NCBI GenBank assembly: GCA_001045575.1
Contig: LELG01000005.1
Span: 1 to 33,223, forward strand
Source of the DNA: Candidatus Burkholderia pumila
GTDB lineage: Bacteria > Pseudomonadota > Gammaproteobacteria > Burkholderiales > Burkholderiaceae
Length of the DNA: 33,223 nt
Direction of reading: 5' to 3'
Below the pieces are notes generated by a model. That model saw nothing but the letters and a program-made list of their open reading frames with translations. It did no database searches and was not told where the DNA came from. Positions 1 through 9,343 of this stretch are shown one piece after another; the first letter of the stretch is position 1, and the number at the start of each line of letters is the position of its first letter. A program made the translations under genes and the position numbers.

Positions 1-45
1 CTCGCCCTGTTCGGCAACGCCTTTTATCCGGTTAGCCTTGTCCAT
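1..45 (-). CDS. CsbD-like stress protein, N-terminus only (runs off the window)
   Basis: Reading leftward from an ATG at 43-45 gives MDKANRIKGVAEQGE before the window ends. This resembles the start of CsbD-family proteins (short, charged, abundant under stress; molecular role poorly known), which usually begin MDK-x-R-I-K-G-x-A-E-Q. Only 15 residues are visible, so the assignment rests on that N-terminal pattern alone. Whether the rest is intact cannot be seen, and no convincing ribosome binding site precedes the ATG. Confidence 0.4.
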   Translation of the reverse strand, partial: MDKANRIKGVAEQGE

Positions 46-149
46 CGGCTCGCAGTTTCGCTTCACGCTTCCTCCCCACAATCAGTCGCCCTTTCGCAGT
101 TGCGCTTCGCTTCATTCGCTGTGATCAACTTGCGGTGGAACTTGCACCC

Positions 150-346
150 ACGAGTGTGGGCGTACATGCAAAAACGCGGACGGGCAGCCTTCTTTCACGG
201 CCTTGTCGGCACCGGGAATCTTCGCCTTCAGATCGAGCTGACAGGCGGTGATCGAGAAGCCTTCGCCGTCCTTTTCCAGCGTGACGGTCGACTTCGTTTA
301 CAGGCTTTCGGCCTTCATGCCGGCCTGTTCAAGTTGCAGCGAGACG
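150..346 (-). pseudogene. osmC: OsmC-family peroxiredoxin remnant
   Basis: The minus strand reads VSLQLEQAGMKAESL, then a TAA stop, then TKSTVTLEKDGEGFSITA and QLDLKAKIPGADKAVKEGCP. This matches the second half of Burkholderia OsmC-type hydroperoxide reductases, where the family normally reads L-D-T-K-S-T-V-T-L-E. The second family cysteine (EGCP) is present. The N-terminal half with the first catalytic cysteine is missing, there is an in-frame stop, and residues are lost between ADKA and VKEGCP. The fragment begins at the edge of an IS630-type transposase remnant (about 350), so an insertion may have removed the 5' part. The gene is clearly non-functional. Confidence 0.75.
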
Positions 347-351
347 TCATC

Positions 352-472
352 ACACGCTGGATATTCAACAGCACCAAAGATCTCGACAAGAAGCTCATGC
401 GCTACATCCGTCAATACAACAAGCAGGCTGTCCCACTGAAGTGAAAGTATTCCGATCCAACTCGACGAATCC
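352..472 (+). mobile_element. IS630-family transposase C-terminal remnant
   Basis: The plus strand reads RWIFNSTKDLDKKLMRYI then RQYNKQAVPLK, a TGA stop, and KYSDPTRRIQ. This is the C-terminal signature of IS630-type DDE transposases (F-x-S-x-x-D-L-x-x-K-x-x-R-Y-I-x-x-YNK-x-x-x-P-x-KW). The usual Trp after PLK has become a TGA stop, and the reading resumes in the same frame with the expected Y-x-D-P-x-RRI tail. Only the last ~40 codons survive, with no catalytic domain and no recognisable inverted repeats. It is a dead insertion-sequence scar next to the osmC remnant. Confidence 0.7.
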
Positions 473-884
473 AGTGCAATTCATCTGGCTCAACCGACTA
501 GCCGATGCACTCATCATGCGCAGCGCGCGTGTCAATCTGCTTATGCCGTTGGACCAGGTAGGCAAGCGTGACCCTTTGCTATAGCATCGTCCCACGATTT
601 GCATTCAACGCATGGAAGCGGTCTGCGCAGCAAATCGGCGCTTGCTCGATATCGAAGACGGCAACTCGGACACGCGCGAATGGCGCGCACTCGCCAGTGA
701 TGTCGATGGCATTGAGGAATCGTTTCGGCAGTGCTCATCGTTTGGCCTGAGCCGATGCTGCACGCTTGCGGAGATCGCCGCATACGCGCGGACTGCCACC
801 TGAACCAATATGTCAATAATGAGCTGGCGGCACGCTCCGCCAGCCTCGCCCTCCACCTCATAAAAACCGCCAGCTAACGCATAC
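473..884. other. No recognisable gene
   Basis: Several overlapping open frames of 60-107 codons exist on both strands, but none gives a sequence I recognise, and their overlap in all phases is what non-coding GC-rich DNA produces. A plus-strand frame at about 612-803 contains the acidic stretch LLDIEDGNSDTREWRALAS, which could be a decayed gene fragment, but no family can be named. No RNA gene, terminator or repeat was seen. Confidence 0.5.
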
Positions 885-2131
885 ATGGGCCCAACCACCG
901 ATCTCATTCCCAAAGACCCGCACGCTTCCCGAATACGTCGACGTCGCCATCATCGGCGGAGATATCATTGGTATCAGCACGGCACGCGCGCTTGCCGAAA
1001 ACAGGCCTTCCGTCGCCATGTGCGAGAAAGGTCATATTGCAGGCGAACAATCGAGCCGCAACTGGGACTGGTGCCGCGCGACGCATCGAGACTTGCGCAA
1101 ACTCGAACTGAGCCTCGAAAGCCTCAGGCTGTGGCAACAGATCGACGAAGAATTCGGCATCGACACCGGCTATTGCACCTGCGGCATTCTCTTTGCCGCC
1201 GATGACGCGAAAGCGCTCGCTGACCACGAAGCCTGGCTCGGACGCGTCCGCGGCCCTGGTTGGCCGCGACGCGCTGGATTAGCGCATCATCTCACCGGAG
1301 GAAACCGCCACGCTGATGGCCGGGACCACACATCGTTTCGCGGGCGGCATCTACACACCGGGCGATGGGCGTACCGAACCTCAGCGCGCCGTGCCCGCTG
1401 GCCGCCGCCCTGCGCCGTGCGCGGCGTCGAGACGAGCAGCGGCAAAGTGAGTGGCATCGTCACCGAATACGGGCGCATTTGCTGCACGAGCGTCGTTGGC
1501 GCGGGTGGCGCGTGGACGCGGGGCTTTTCGCGGGTAATCTCGGCGTGAACGTGCCGCAGCTGATGGTGCGGTCGTCCGTGTTGCGTATCTCGCCGCTCGA
1601 AGGCGGTCCGGAAGTCAGCGTGCAATCAGACGGTCGGTTACCGCAAGCGGCTCGACGGCGGCTATACCATCGCAAACGCGTTTCGCAGCTATAGCAACAT
1701 CACGCCCGACAGCTTCCGACTCTTCACGAAATTTCTGCCTGCTTTGAAGAGTCAGATCGGCGCGATCAAGCTCGGTTTCAATGCACGTTTCTTCGAAGAA
1801 TGGTGCCGGTCGCGCGGCTGGCCGCTGGATTGTCCGACGGTTTTCGAAGCCGTACGCACGCTCGATCCTGCGCCGGTTGCATCGTTCAACCAGACCGCCA
1901 TCGACGAATTCCGCGCGACGTTTCCCGCGCTCGCGGCTTTCCGCGTCGAGCAGGAATGGGCCGGTTATATCGATGTCACGCCGGACGCCGTGCCCGTCAT
2001 TTCAAACGTCGGGCGCGTGCAGGCTGATGGCCGACATCGTGGCAAACGACACGCCGCTGGTGAATCCGCACGCGTTCCGCCTGTCCCACTTCTTAGATGG
2101 CAGCAAGATCGAGATCGACGGCGGCTTCTGA
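885..2131 (+). pseudogene. FAD-dependent oxidoreductase (D-amino-acid dehydrogenase/DadA-like), broken
   Basis: Pieces in different frames follow one DAO-fold flavoprotein in order: an ATG at 885, the Rossmann segment EYVDVAIIGGDIIGISTA, CEKGHIAGEQSSRNW, the middle part (MAGTTHRFAGGIYTPGDG; SSVLRISPLEGGPEVS), RLDGGYTIANAFRSYSNITP, FRVEQEWAGYIDVTPDAVPV, and the C-terminal LMADIVANDTPLV plus DGSKIEIDGGF ending at 2131. Intact relatives would oxidise an amino acid or amine using FAD. There are at least five lesions: frameshifts near 917, 1240, 1500-1520 and 1630, an in-frame TAG near 1280, and a deletion near 2020 removing the final FAD-binding loop. The dinucleotide motif also carries Asp where GGG is usual. 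Confidence 0.85.
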
Positions 2132-2152
2132 GGCGGTGCGAAAGAAAAGCGA

Positions 2153-2352
2153 AGACACACGCTAACATCATCGAAGACGAAAAGTTCGCTAGGAAAATCG
2201 GTGTGAGTGGCGTGCCGTTCGCCGTGTTGTCGCGTAATGCGGTGTCCGGAAGCTACCCGCCGCCGTCCATCGCCTTGCGCGGGGCCGCACCCATTCAGCA
2301 CTTCGAAGCGGCTATCGAACAGCTGTTTCCGGACGGTTTCCCGACTGCGTGA
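2153..2352 (+). pseudogene. DsbA/FrnE-like thioredoxin-fold oxidoreductase, C-terminal remnant
   Basis: The frame ending at 2352 contains FARKIGVSGVPFAVL, then NAVSGSYPP, then FEAAIEQLFP. This matches the C-terminal third of DsbA-family/FrnE-type oxidoreductases, where A-x-x-I-G-V-x-G-V-P-x-F-V precedes Y-A-V-S-G-A-Q-P. The cis-proline motif GVP is visible. The N-terminal CXXC/SXXC active-site region is absent, and extra residues sit between the SGSYPP and FEAA segments. It is judged a decayed fragment; the substrate of the intact protein is unknown. Confidence 0.55.
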
Positions 2353-2394
2353 ACTCGCAGGACAGCCGAGCCACGCGCGCGATGACAAATCGCG

Positions 2395-3287
2395 CTAACT
2401 ATGCTCAGCCATGAATGACTTCAGTGCGATGCGCTGCGACGGCTCCAGCGCTTCGAACTCCAGCCCGTATGCAGCCACGCCCGTCGCCGGTTCGATTGCG
2501 CCGACATGGCGCACGAGCGCGACGGCATCAACCTGAACGTCCATGCCGTCCGTGTTGAAGTGGAACGACACCTGCAAACGATCGCCCAATTGCGCGGTCG
2601 GTCAGTGACATGCCGTAGGGGCTGATATCGCTGATGCGCGCGATCTGCTATGCCTCTTCTTCCGCGCTGTCCAGCGCGAAGTGCGCTGCGAGCCGTGTCG
2701 GCATGCGCGCGAATTTTCGGGCGCGCAATCGGCGGATCGCGCCGGGCGCGGATAGCATCACTAACTGAAGGGTTCGCGGCTGGTGGCATCGACGGTGCCA
2801 GTGAAGCGGAATACGCCCTTGCCCGTCAACGCGACGAGTTCGACCTGCTCGCCGCGCGACAAAATGAGCGGGCCGACGCCCGACATCTGCAGAGCTGAGT
2901 GATGAAAAGCGAACGTTCGCCGTTGCGGCGCGGACTTCGAAAAACCGATGACGCGGCTCGCGTACATCGACGAATTCGTCGTGCCGCTGCCGCGCAATCC
3001 GACCCGCCCGCTGATCGCCAGACCGAGATGTCTTTTATCGTCAGGGATCTTTCGGGTACCACTTCGGTCTGCTGGCGGCCTTCGACTGCATCCTGCGCGG
3101 CGCGATATACTTCGAAATTCTGGAACAAGAAAGCTCGCGCGGCGTCGTCCGGGATGATCGTGCCCGCTTCGAAAAGCAATGCGCCGGACAGCGCGAGAAT
3201 CGGCCATTCCAGTGGTGAACCAATCGGTACATCAGAAGGGCCGAACTAAACGAGTGCTCGCCCAGGAGCGACGTTATCTTCGGACAT
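2395..3287 (-). pseudogene. PilZ-domain (YcgR-like) c-di-GMP receptor, broken
   Basis: Reading leftward from ATG 3287: MSEDNVAPGRALV, then a TAG stop (3246-3248), then GPSDVPIGSPLEWPIL and GALLFEAGTI. Later, in other frames, come SRVIGFSKSAPQRRTFAF, ILSRGEQVELVALTGKGVFRF, the PilZ motif IRRLRARKFARMP (the arginine motif that grips c-di-GMP), ISDISPYGMSL (the D-x-S-x-x-G motif), and the C-terminal GLEFEALEPSQRIALKSFMA ending at 2395. This is the layout of a YcgR-type flagellar brake: an N-terminal YcgR-like domain, then PilZ. Lesions are the stop at codon 14, a TAG at 2761, a second TAG near 2650, and frameshifts near 3010 and 2595. Confidence 0.8.
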
Positions 3288-3471
3288 TTGCGGATAGTTT
3301 TTAAACGTTTTTTCGCAATCGTCCAGCGAAGTCCGGCTTTCGTCTCAAGTCCTCTTCGGTAAAAATTGCTATAATAACCTTTTTATCGATATCGAATGGT
3401 CGTACTTATCACGTGCGTGAGCCCCCAGTTATCTTAAAAAATTTTATGCGCATAAACCCATGCGCGGTGGC
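3288..3471. other. AT-rich intergenic stretch
   Basis: This 184-base gap lies between the end of waaC and the start of the PilZ pseudogene, both on the minus strand, and is much richer in A+T than the surroundings. It holds a plus-strand TATAAT at 3370-3375 with no fitting -35 element and no plus-strand gene downstream. It presumably contained the PilZ promoter and perhaps the waaC terminator, but I cannot pick out either with confidence. Confidence 0.4.
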
Positions 3472-4485
3472 CTACCGGACGATTGCGTCGTTCAACGCTC
3501 GACTGGAGCCATCGGACGATGGCGGCGCCATCACGCCTTCGATCGCGACGAGAACCTGCGACACATCCGGCGCGGTGCCGTGATCGCCGACTGAAACCGA
3601 TCGCCCCAGCGCGCTTACGCCGAAATGATCGCGCGAGGTCGCCGCGAACAGCATGACGGTACGCCGCCGCAACGCATGCGCGAGATGCACGAGTCCGGTA
3701 TCCGTGCCGACGACGAGTTCCGACGCTTCGATCCAGTGCGCGCATTCCAGCACGCTCAGCTTCGGCAGAACCAGCGCACCAGGCACGAGCGCCGCGATTG
3801 CCTGCGCTTCGCCCTGCTCCCGTTCGGTGCCCCACGGCAACGCAATTGCATAGCCGCGTGCCATGAGCCAGCGAGCTACGTTCGCCCAATACTCTTTCGG
3901 CCATTTCTTTACGTCGGCGGATGTCGCATGGAACAACATGGCGATGGGTTTGCCCTGGGGAATGAGAAGAGGATGGTCGAGCGTCGGCAAGCGGATATCG
4001 TAGTCAGGCATTTCGTCGGGCTGATAGCCCAACGCATCCGCGACGCTCACTCGCATGCCGCTCCATGCGTTTGTATGCGGGCGCGGATCGAACCGGCGGT
4101 TGTAGGCGAAGGCCGCGCCCCGCTCGCCCAGATCCTTGTTCTGATAGCCGTAACGCTTCTTCCCGCGCGCGATGAACGCGATGATCGCGCTCTTGTAGAC
4201 GCCGTGAATATCGAGGATGACGTCATACTTTTCGGCGCGCAGTTCGCCGATAGACGACGCAATTTCCTTCAGATCGTTCCAGTTAGGGGCCTTTTTGAAC
4301 TTGCGTAGCGGCGCGCTCAGCACCCGGTCGACGCCCGCATTCCAACTGATGATGTCGGCAAAGGCGGCGTCGGCGGCCCAGTCGATCTTCGCGGACAGAA
4401 ATGCGCGCCTGAGGTCGGCCACAACCGGCAACGTCTCGACGATATCCCCGAGAGACGTGACTTTGACGATCAGAATTCGCTTCAT
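3472..4485 (-). CDS. waaC: Lipopolysaccharide heptosyltransferase I (WaaC/RfaC)
   Basis: This 337-residue protein is a family GT9 glycosyltransferase that transfers the first L-glycero-D-manno-heptose onto the Kdo of the lipopolysaccharide inner core, at the inner membrane facing the cytoplasm. The start at 4485 is chosen because MKRILIVKVTSLGDIVETLP is the conserved N-terminus; the upstream in-frame ATG (4557) would add 24 unconserved residues. Visible motifs are the N-terminal S-L-G-D-I-V-x-x-L-P loop, FHATSADVKKWP in the second domain, and GTDTGLVHLAHAL (the D-T-G-x-x-H nucleotide-sugar binding motif) near residue 255. Length fits the family (E. coli about 320). It is one of the few intact genes in the left half, consistent with an essential envelope role. 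Confidence 0.9.
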   Translation of the reverse strand: MKRILIVKVTSLGDIVETLPVVADLRRAFLSAKIDWAADAAFADIISWNAGVDRVLSAPLRKFKKAPNWNDLKEIASSIGELRAEKYDVILDIHGVYKSAIIAFIARGKKRYGYQNKDLGERGAAFAYNRRFDPRPHTNAWSGMRVSVADALGYQPDEMPDYDIRLPTLDHPLLIPQGKPIAMLFHATSADVKKWPKEYWANVARWLMARGYAIALPWGTEREQGEAQAIAALVPGALVLPKLSVLECAHWIEASELVVGTDTGLVHLAHALRRRTVMLFAATSRDHFGVSALGRSVSVGDHGTAPDVSQVLVAIEGVMAPPSSDGSSRALNDAIVR

Positions 4486-4674
4486 GAGAGAGGCTTTAGT
4501 GCTCCGGTCAGTGCGTCCGTCCGTTATGCCTTCGTGTGCAGCGTGGCAGACATGCACGGAGCCCCGCTCCGCTCCGGAAAACCAGCGATTTAAAAAAATT
4601 TACGACAAATCGGCTGTCAGCGTTTGTAATCGGGGCGCGTTAACTCATGGCGCGGCTCAATCGAGCGAAAGATT

Positions 4675-5493
4675 CTACAAAGTTTGCGCTGAGAAGGTGT
4701 CGCACTGGTGCACATCACCGGTCGACAAACCGCGGCGCAGCTAGCGCTGACGCTGCGTGCTCGTGCCGTGCGTGAATGCCTCAGGCACCACGCGCGCTTG
4801 CGATTGATGTTGCAACCGGTCATTGCCGATGGCGCCCGCCGCGTTCAGCCCCTGCTCGAAATCGCCCGGTTCGATCAGCGGCGCGTTGTTACGCTGAGCG
4901 CCCGCCGCCCAAACGCCTGCGAAGCAATCCGCCTGCAACTCGACGCGCACCGACCGCATTCGCCTGCTCGCGCGAGAGCCGCGAGCAGGCGCTTCCACCT
5001 TGTCCATGATGCCGAGCACGTGCTGCACGTGATGCCCGACCTCGTGCGCGATCACATACGCCTGCGCAAAGTCGCCGCCCGCGCCGAAGCGGTCGCGCAG
5101 CGCGTGATAGAACTAAAGATCGATAAGACCTTGCGATCCGCCGGATAGTACGGACCCGTGGCGGTCTCGCCGCGTCCGCACGCGGTCTGCGTGCCGCCCG
5201 TGAACATGACGAGCTTGGGCGGCCGGGTAGTCCTGATTGAACTGCGCGCGGAAAATGTGCTGCCACGTGCGCTCGGTATTGCCGAGAATCCGCCGCACAA
5301 ACACCGCTCCCGCGTCGTTTGCGGGGCGGCGCGTTCCGATGGCCGCGCCTGCTGCTGCGCGGTTTGCTGCAGGACCTGGCGCACCGTTGACGATCGTCCC
5401 GATGCCGATCGACCCGCCGCCCATCCGGAAGCCGCCGCCTCCGCCGCGCCGGTTTTCCACGTTCTGGCCTTCTGCTTCGTCGTCGAGGCGCAT
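4675..5493 (-). pseudogene. ypfJ: YpfJ-family neutral zinc metallopeptidase, broken
   Basis: The start MRLDDEAEGQNVENRRG at 5493, the glycine-rich GGGGGFRMGGGSIGIGTIV, then FVRRILGNTERTWQHIF, then (other frames) [36 protein letters not shown] and [15 protein letters not shown] follow YpfJ in order. HEVGHH is the zinc site and ELQADC the further family motif; the intact protein is a single-pass membrane metallopeptidase of unknown substrate. Lesions: frameshifts near 5240, 5125 and 4985, a lost Cys in the PYYCP motif (here PYYP), and the C-terminal Trp after QRQR changed to TAG (4741-4743). The remaining frame LRRGLSTGDVHQCDTFSA continues to a stop at 4675. Confidence 0.85.
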
Positions 5494-5921
5494 TCCGTTC
5501 TCCGTCCTGCCCGCGCGTCTGGCCGTGCAATAAAGCCCATTATGCTACCCGCGCGGACCGATCAGCTTATGTCGATCGCGCGTCAAAGTTCGTTCGATTT
5601 CTTACCCGCGCGAGCGCCGGAATGACGACGCCAACGCCTGCGACAACATGCCAAGACGCAGTGCGGTCGATTGCCGCAAAAATCGCTCCGTGCACCGGCG
5701 CCTCGCTTCGCGCGCCTTCCCGAAAACCTCCATCCATCAGGCTTCCGCGTGCCGTAAGTGCCTGAAACTGCGGCATTTGCGCACGCTGCATTTTCCCTGA
5801 CGCATCGCAACACGTTTCTCGAAATAGGACTAATCTGCGCCTCGTCTCAACTTGATATGCAATCAAACGCGCAGCATCTTTCATCGACGAAATACGCGCG
5901 AATTTCAGAGCGAAAGTCATC
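5494..5921. other. Upstream region of cydA with an unassigned minus-strand remnant
   Basis: On the minus strand, about 5567-5800, an open frame contains MQRAQMPQFQALTARGSLM and FAAIDRTASWHVVAGVGVVI. The latter looks like a membrane or strand segment, so this may be the tail of a decayed gene, but I cannot name a family. The part nearest cydA (5850-5870) holds the ANR/FNR-like palindrome listed separately. Nothing else was recognised. Confidence 0.4.
5852..5866 (+). promoter_or_regulatory. ANR/FNR-like box upstream of cydA, spacer one base long
   Basis: TTGAT-ATGCA-ATCAA lies 56 bases before the cydA ATG. The half-sites are perfect for the FNR/ANR/FixK consensus TTGAT-N4-ATCAA, but the spacer is five bases, not four. 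Cytochrome bd operons are commonly oxygen-controlled this way. The extra base may have inactivated the site as the operon decayed. Confidence 0.45.
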
Positions 5922-7320
5922 ATGCATGCCACTACCGAAGCACTCGACCTCGCGCGCATCCAGTTCGCGTTCACGGTCTCATTCCACATCATCTTTCCCG
6001 CGCTGAGCATCGGGCTGGCGAGCTTCATCGCCGTGCTCGAAGGAGCATGGCTTAAAACCGGCAAACCCCTCTACAAGGAACTGTGCCTGTTCTGGTCGAA
6101 AGTCTTCGCCGTCGCGTTCGGCATGGGCATGGTGTCGGGCGTCGTCATGGCGTACGAATTCGGCACCAATTGGGGCGGCTTCTCCAGTTTCGCCGGCCCG
6201 ATTACCGGTCCTCTCCTCACGTACGAAGTGATGACCGTGTTCTTCCTCGAAGCCGGCTTCCTCGGGATCATGCTCTTCGGCTGGAATAAGGTTGGTCCGA
6301 AAGCGCACTTCGGCGCGACGCTGATGGTCGCCATAGGCACGCTGATTTCGACGTTCTGGATCCTCGCCTCGAATAGCTGGATGCAGACGCCGCAAGGCTT
6401 TCGCATCAAAGGCGATCATGTCGTGCCGGTAGATTGGTTTGCAATCGTCTTCAATCCATCGTTCCCTTACCGGCTCGCGCACATGGCGATTGCGGCGTTC
6501 ATCGTCGCGGCGCTGGTGGTCGCAGCAACGGGCGCATGGCATCTGCTCAAAGGCCGCCGCGACCCCGCCATCCGCAAGATTTTTTCGATGGCGCGCTGGC
6601 TCCTGCTCGTGCTGACGCCGATCCAGGCTTTCGTCGGCGATGCGAACGGCCTCAACATGCGCAAGTATCAGCCGGCGAAGATTGCGGCGATCGAAGGCAT
6701 CTGGGAAACGAAGAAAGGCAGCACGGCGTTGAACCTGTTCGGCATTCCTGACATGGAGGCCGAAACCACGAAATACGCCGTGCAGATTCCGCATCTCGGC
6801 AGCCTGATTATCACGCATAGCTAGGACGGCGAGATTCGCGGCCTGAAAGAGTTCCCGAAAGGATCGTCCGAATTCGACGCTGATTTTCTGGACCTTCCGC
6901 GTGATGGCGGGCCTTGGCGTGCTGATGATTCTGATGTCGATCGTGGATTACTGGCTGCATCGCAAGCGCAGGCTGTTCGATGCGCGCTGGTTCCATCGCT
7001 TCGTGTTGCTGATGGGACCGAGCGGGTTCATTACCCTGCTGGCGGGCTGGATTACGACCGAAGCCGGCCGTCAGCCGTGGGTCGTCTATGGCGTGATGCG
7101 CATGGTGGACGCCGTGTCGCCCCTCACGGCGCAACAGGTGGGCGTGTCGCTGTTGGCGTTCGTAGTCGTATATTCGATCGTGTTCGGCACCGGCATCTAC
7201 CACCTGCTGCTGCGTACCGGTCCCGCGCTGCCGGGATCGCATACGGAAGCGCCCGGTTCACACGATGGCAACGCACGCCGTCCGCTGAGCCTGCCGCATC
7301 AGTTCATCGAAAGAACTTAA
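5922..7320 (+). pseudogene. cydA: Cytochrome bd-type quinol oxidase subunit I (cyanide-insensitive CioA type), broken
   Basis: The first 300 codons read cleanly as CydA/CioA: LDLARIQFAFTVSFHIIFPA (axial His region), then VMAYEFGTNW, FFLEAGFLGIMLFGW, MQTPQGFRIKGDHVVPVDW and GDANGLNMRKYQPAKIAAIEG. The intact subunit binds haems b and oxidises quinol in the inner membrane. At 6822-6824 the Trp expected after ITHS (family HSWDGE) is TAG, followed by a frameshift near 6860 that moves the last third (FRVMAGLGVLMILMSIVDYW to the end at 7320) into another frame. The long Q-loop of E. coli CydA is absent, as in CioA. Two lesions make a working oxidase very unlikely. Confidence 0.92.
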
Positions 7321-7325
7321 GGATT

Positions 7326-8037
7326 ATGGACCTCACCATTGCCTGGGCCGCGATCATCGCGTTGGGCCTGTTCATGTACGTCGTGCCCGACGGCTTCGAC
7401 CTCGGCATCGGCATTCTCTTTCCGTTCTTTCCGGACCAGCACGACCGCGACGTGATGATGAACACCGTCGCGCCCGTCTGGGACGGCATGAAACGTGGCT
7501 CGTGCTCGGCGGCGCGACGTTCTTTCAGGGCGTGGCGCTGGTCATCACGTATGCGCTGCTCGGTGCGCGCTGGCTGATCGCCAAGACCGAAGGCGATTTG
7601 CAGCGGCGGATGTATCGCGTCGTCTGGCCGTTGACTTTGCTTCAGCTCGGGACGATTGCCGTCGTCAGTGTCTGGAACGCCACTGAATGATGAAGGCATT
7701 GCGTCGCGCTGGTTCTATCGCATGCTGCCGGCGCCGGTTCTGGTCGCTTTGTGCGCGTTGCTGATGCGCCGGTCAATTCGGTCGCGGCACGAAATGTGGC
7801 CGTTCATGATGGCTTTGGGCTTCGTTTTTCTCGGCTATTCGGGGCTGATTCTGAGCATGTCGCCCGGATGCGATCTTTCCAGGCGTGTCGCTCTGAGACG
7901 CGGCGGCGCCGCGTGCTAGTCAGCTATTTACCATCGTTGGCACAGCGGTGATCTTGCCTGTGATCATCGCTTATACGACGTTGGGGTATTGGGTCTTCAG
8001 AGGGAAGGTGCGGCATGATGAACATCACTATCACTGA
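7326..8037 (+). pseudogene. cydB: Cytochrome bd oxidase subunit II (CioB/CydB), broken with internal deletions
   Basis: It starts 5 bases after cydA with a ribosome site (AAGGATT). MDLTIAWAAIIALGLFMYVV and PDGFDLGIGILFPFF match CydB, except for Pro where Leu/Leu-like residues are usual before DGFDLG. Lesions: a one-base loss in the WDGNETWLVLGG motif (here WDG-ATGAAACG) near 7487; the frame then joins LGG directly to ATFFQGV and on to ALVITYALLG, dropping about 100 and about 30 family residues; a frameshift near 7680; and another near 7865 in the WPDAIFPGVSLWDAAAP segment. The tail AVILPVIIAYTTLGYWVFRG ends at 8037. The total is about 235 codons versus about 335 in the family. Confidence 0.9.
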
Positions 8038-8196
8038 CGGTGCTTCAGGTGTTTCTTCCAAAGCCAGGAAGCTGTTCTGGTTCGTTGCGCTTTGGATCGG
8101 CGGGGTCGTGGCGCAAAGTTGTTCGCGCTGCCGTTCAAGTTGTTAATCAAGCTCGGGATTTTCTTTTCACTGAGACTCTTCCTGTCGTGTAAAGCG
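8018..8196 (+). pseudogene. DUF2474 small bd-oxidase accessory peptide, frameshifted
   Basis: An ATG at 8018 overlaps the cydB end by 20 bases and reads MNITITDGASGVSSKARKLF, then WFVALWIGGVVA, then shifts frame near 8112 to KLFALPFKLLIKLGIFFS. DUF2474 peptides (CydX/CydS-like single-helix partners encoded after cioAB) typically read K-L-F-W-F-V-x-L-W-x-x-G-V-x-x-L-x-x-x-A-x-P-F-K-L-L. One base appears lost between GVVA and KLF. Its position after cydB and the membrane-helix sequence support the call; it decays together with its partner genes. Confidence 0.7.
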
Positions 8197-8271
8197 CCAC
8201 TGTTGTCGCGTCTTTCTACTTTCTAACAACACCCAAAAAACAGAAGTGCCTTGCACGAAAAAACAAAAGTC

Positions 8272-9334
8272 TCAGAACAGCGCCGCAGCAATCTCCCCAC
8301 TCACGATCCCAAAAACCACAACCGCAACAGCAACAAAAGCCAAAACCTTCGGCGGAAAGGACTTTGCGAGGATGGCAAGCGAGGACACGCTAATCGGAGG
8401 CAAGGTCATCAACAAAGCTACGGCAGGCCCCACAAGCCATGCCAAGCGAAAGCATTGCCTGAATGATCGGCACTTCGCCAGTGGTAGGAATCACGAAAAG
8501 CATTCCGGCAACAGCAAACGCCGCGACCCAAAGAAAATCGTTGCCACAATATCCGGTCCGATATGCGGAAACAGCCAAGCCCGCGCCGCGCCCAGCAACA
8601 ACACAAGCACGATGTACTCCGGCACCAGCCGCACCGTCATACGCCCGAGAATCTTCAGCCAGCGCGAAAAAAGCCGTACCCGAATCATCCTCATCGACAA
8701 GACGAGCCAGCGCCTCGCGTGATGTCGCCGCCTGCGCTGGCGTGACCATCCGGTTCACTGCTAGCCCAGCCCGAACACCATCAGCACGCCAAGCACCAGC
8801 CGTAGACCACCGGTCCACTGCCAGCCGAGCACGAAGCCCATGAACACCAGCGCCGCCGGATTGAGCACCGTGTTGCCGAGTCAGAACGCGATGACCGCAC
8901 CCGGCCCCGCTTCCCGCGCGCGCAATCTCTCGACGACCGGCGCCGCGCAGCACGTGCACATCATGCCGGCAGCGACATTAGCCCCGTTGAACACGCTGCC
9001 GAAGTGATGCCCGCCCAGCGCCCGCGCCACCCAGCGCGGCGGAATCAGCGCCTGCACAGCGGAGCCGAGCAGAAGGCTGAGCACCATCCATCGCCTGCCA
9101 GATCGATCGCCTTTCCGGTAGGCCAACGCGTAATCAAGCGCCGCCTGCCACGACGGTGCAGGCGTGGCAACGGACGTGCCCATCAAAATCGACTTGCCGA
9201 TGGAATGCTGGCTCGCCGCCACGAACGCGCGGTTGTAGTAAGGGCCACTTCATGTAATAAAATAGTCCCACGACGGTGATTAGCAAAAACACCAGCCAGC
9301 CGCGTGAGACGCGAGGTTGTCGGAGCGCGTTCAT
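8272..9334 (-). pseudogene. YraQ/UPF0718-family permease, broken
   Basis: Leftward from ATG 9334: MNALRQPRVSRGWLVFLLIT, then (shifted near 9235) SQHSIGKSILMGTSVATPAP, LLLGSAVQALIPPRWVARAL, MMCTCCAAPVVERLRAREAG, a TGA at 8881 in place of a residue (probably Trp), then LGNTVLNPAALVFMGFVLGW-like reading in a new frame, and the C-terminal FVIPTTGEVPIIQAMLSLGM ending EIAAALF at 8272. The repeated G-x-x-x-N/C-C-A-P half-channel segments and multiple helices are typical of this permease family (COG0701; substrates uncertain, some arsenic-linked). At least three frameshifts plus the stop make it non-functional. Confidence 0.8.
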
Positions 9335-9343
9335 AGCGTTTGA

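Noticed and set aside
3370-3375. Perfect TATAAT on the plus strand
   Set aside because: No -35 element at a suitable distance and no plus-strand gene downstream; the surrounding sequence is simply AT-rich.
5979-6818. Long minus-strand open frame (279 codons) across cydA
   Set aside because: It is the antisense shadow of the cydA frame in GC-rich DNA; its sequence is charged and unlike any family.
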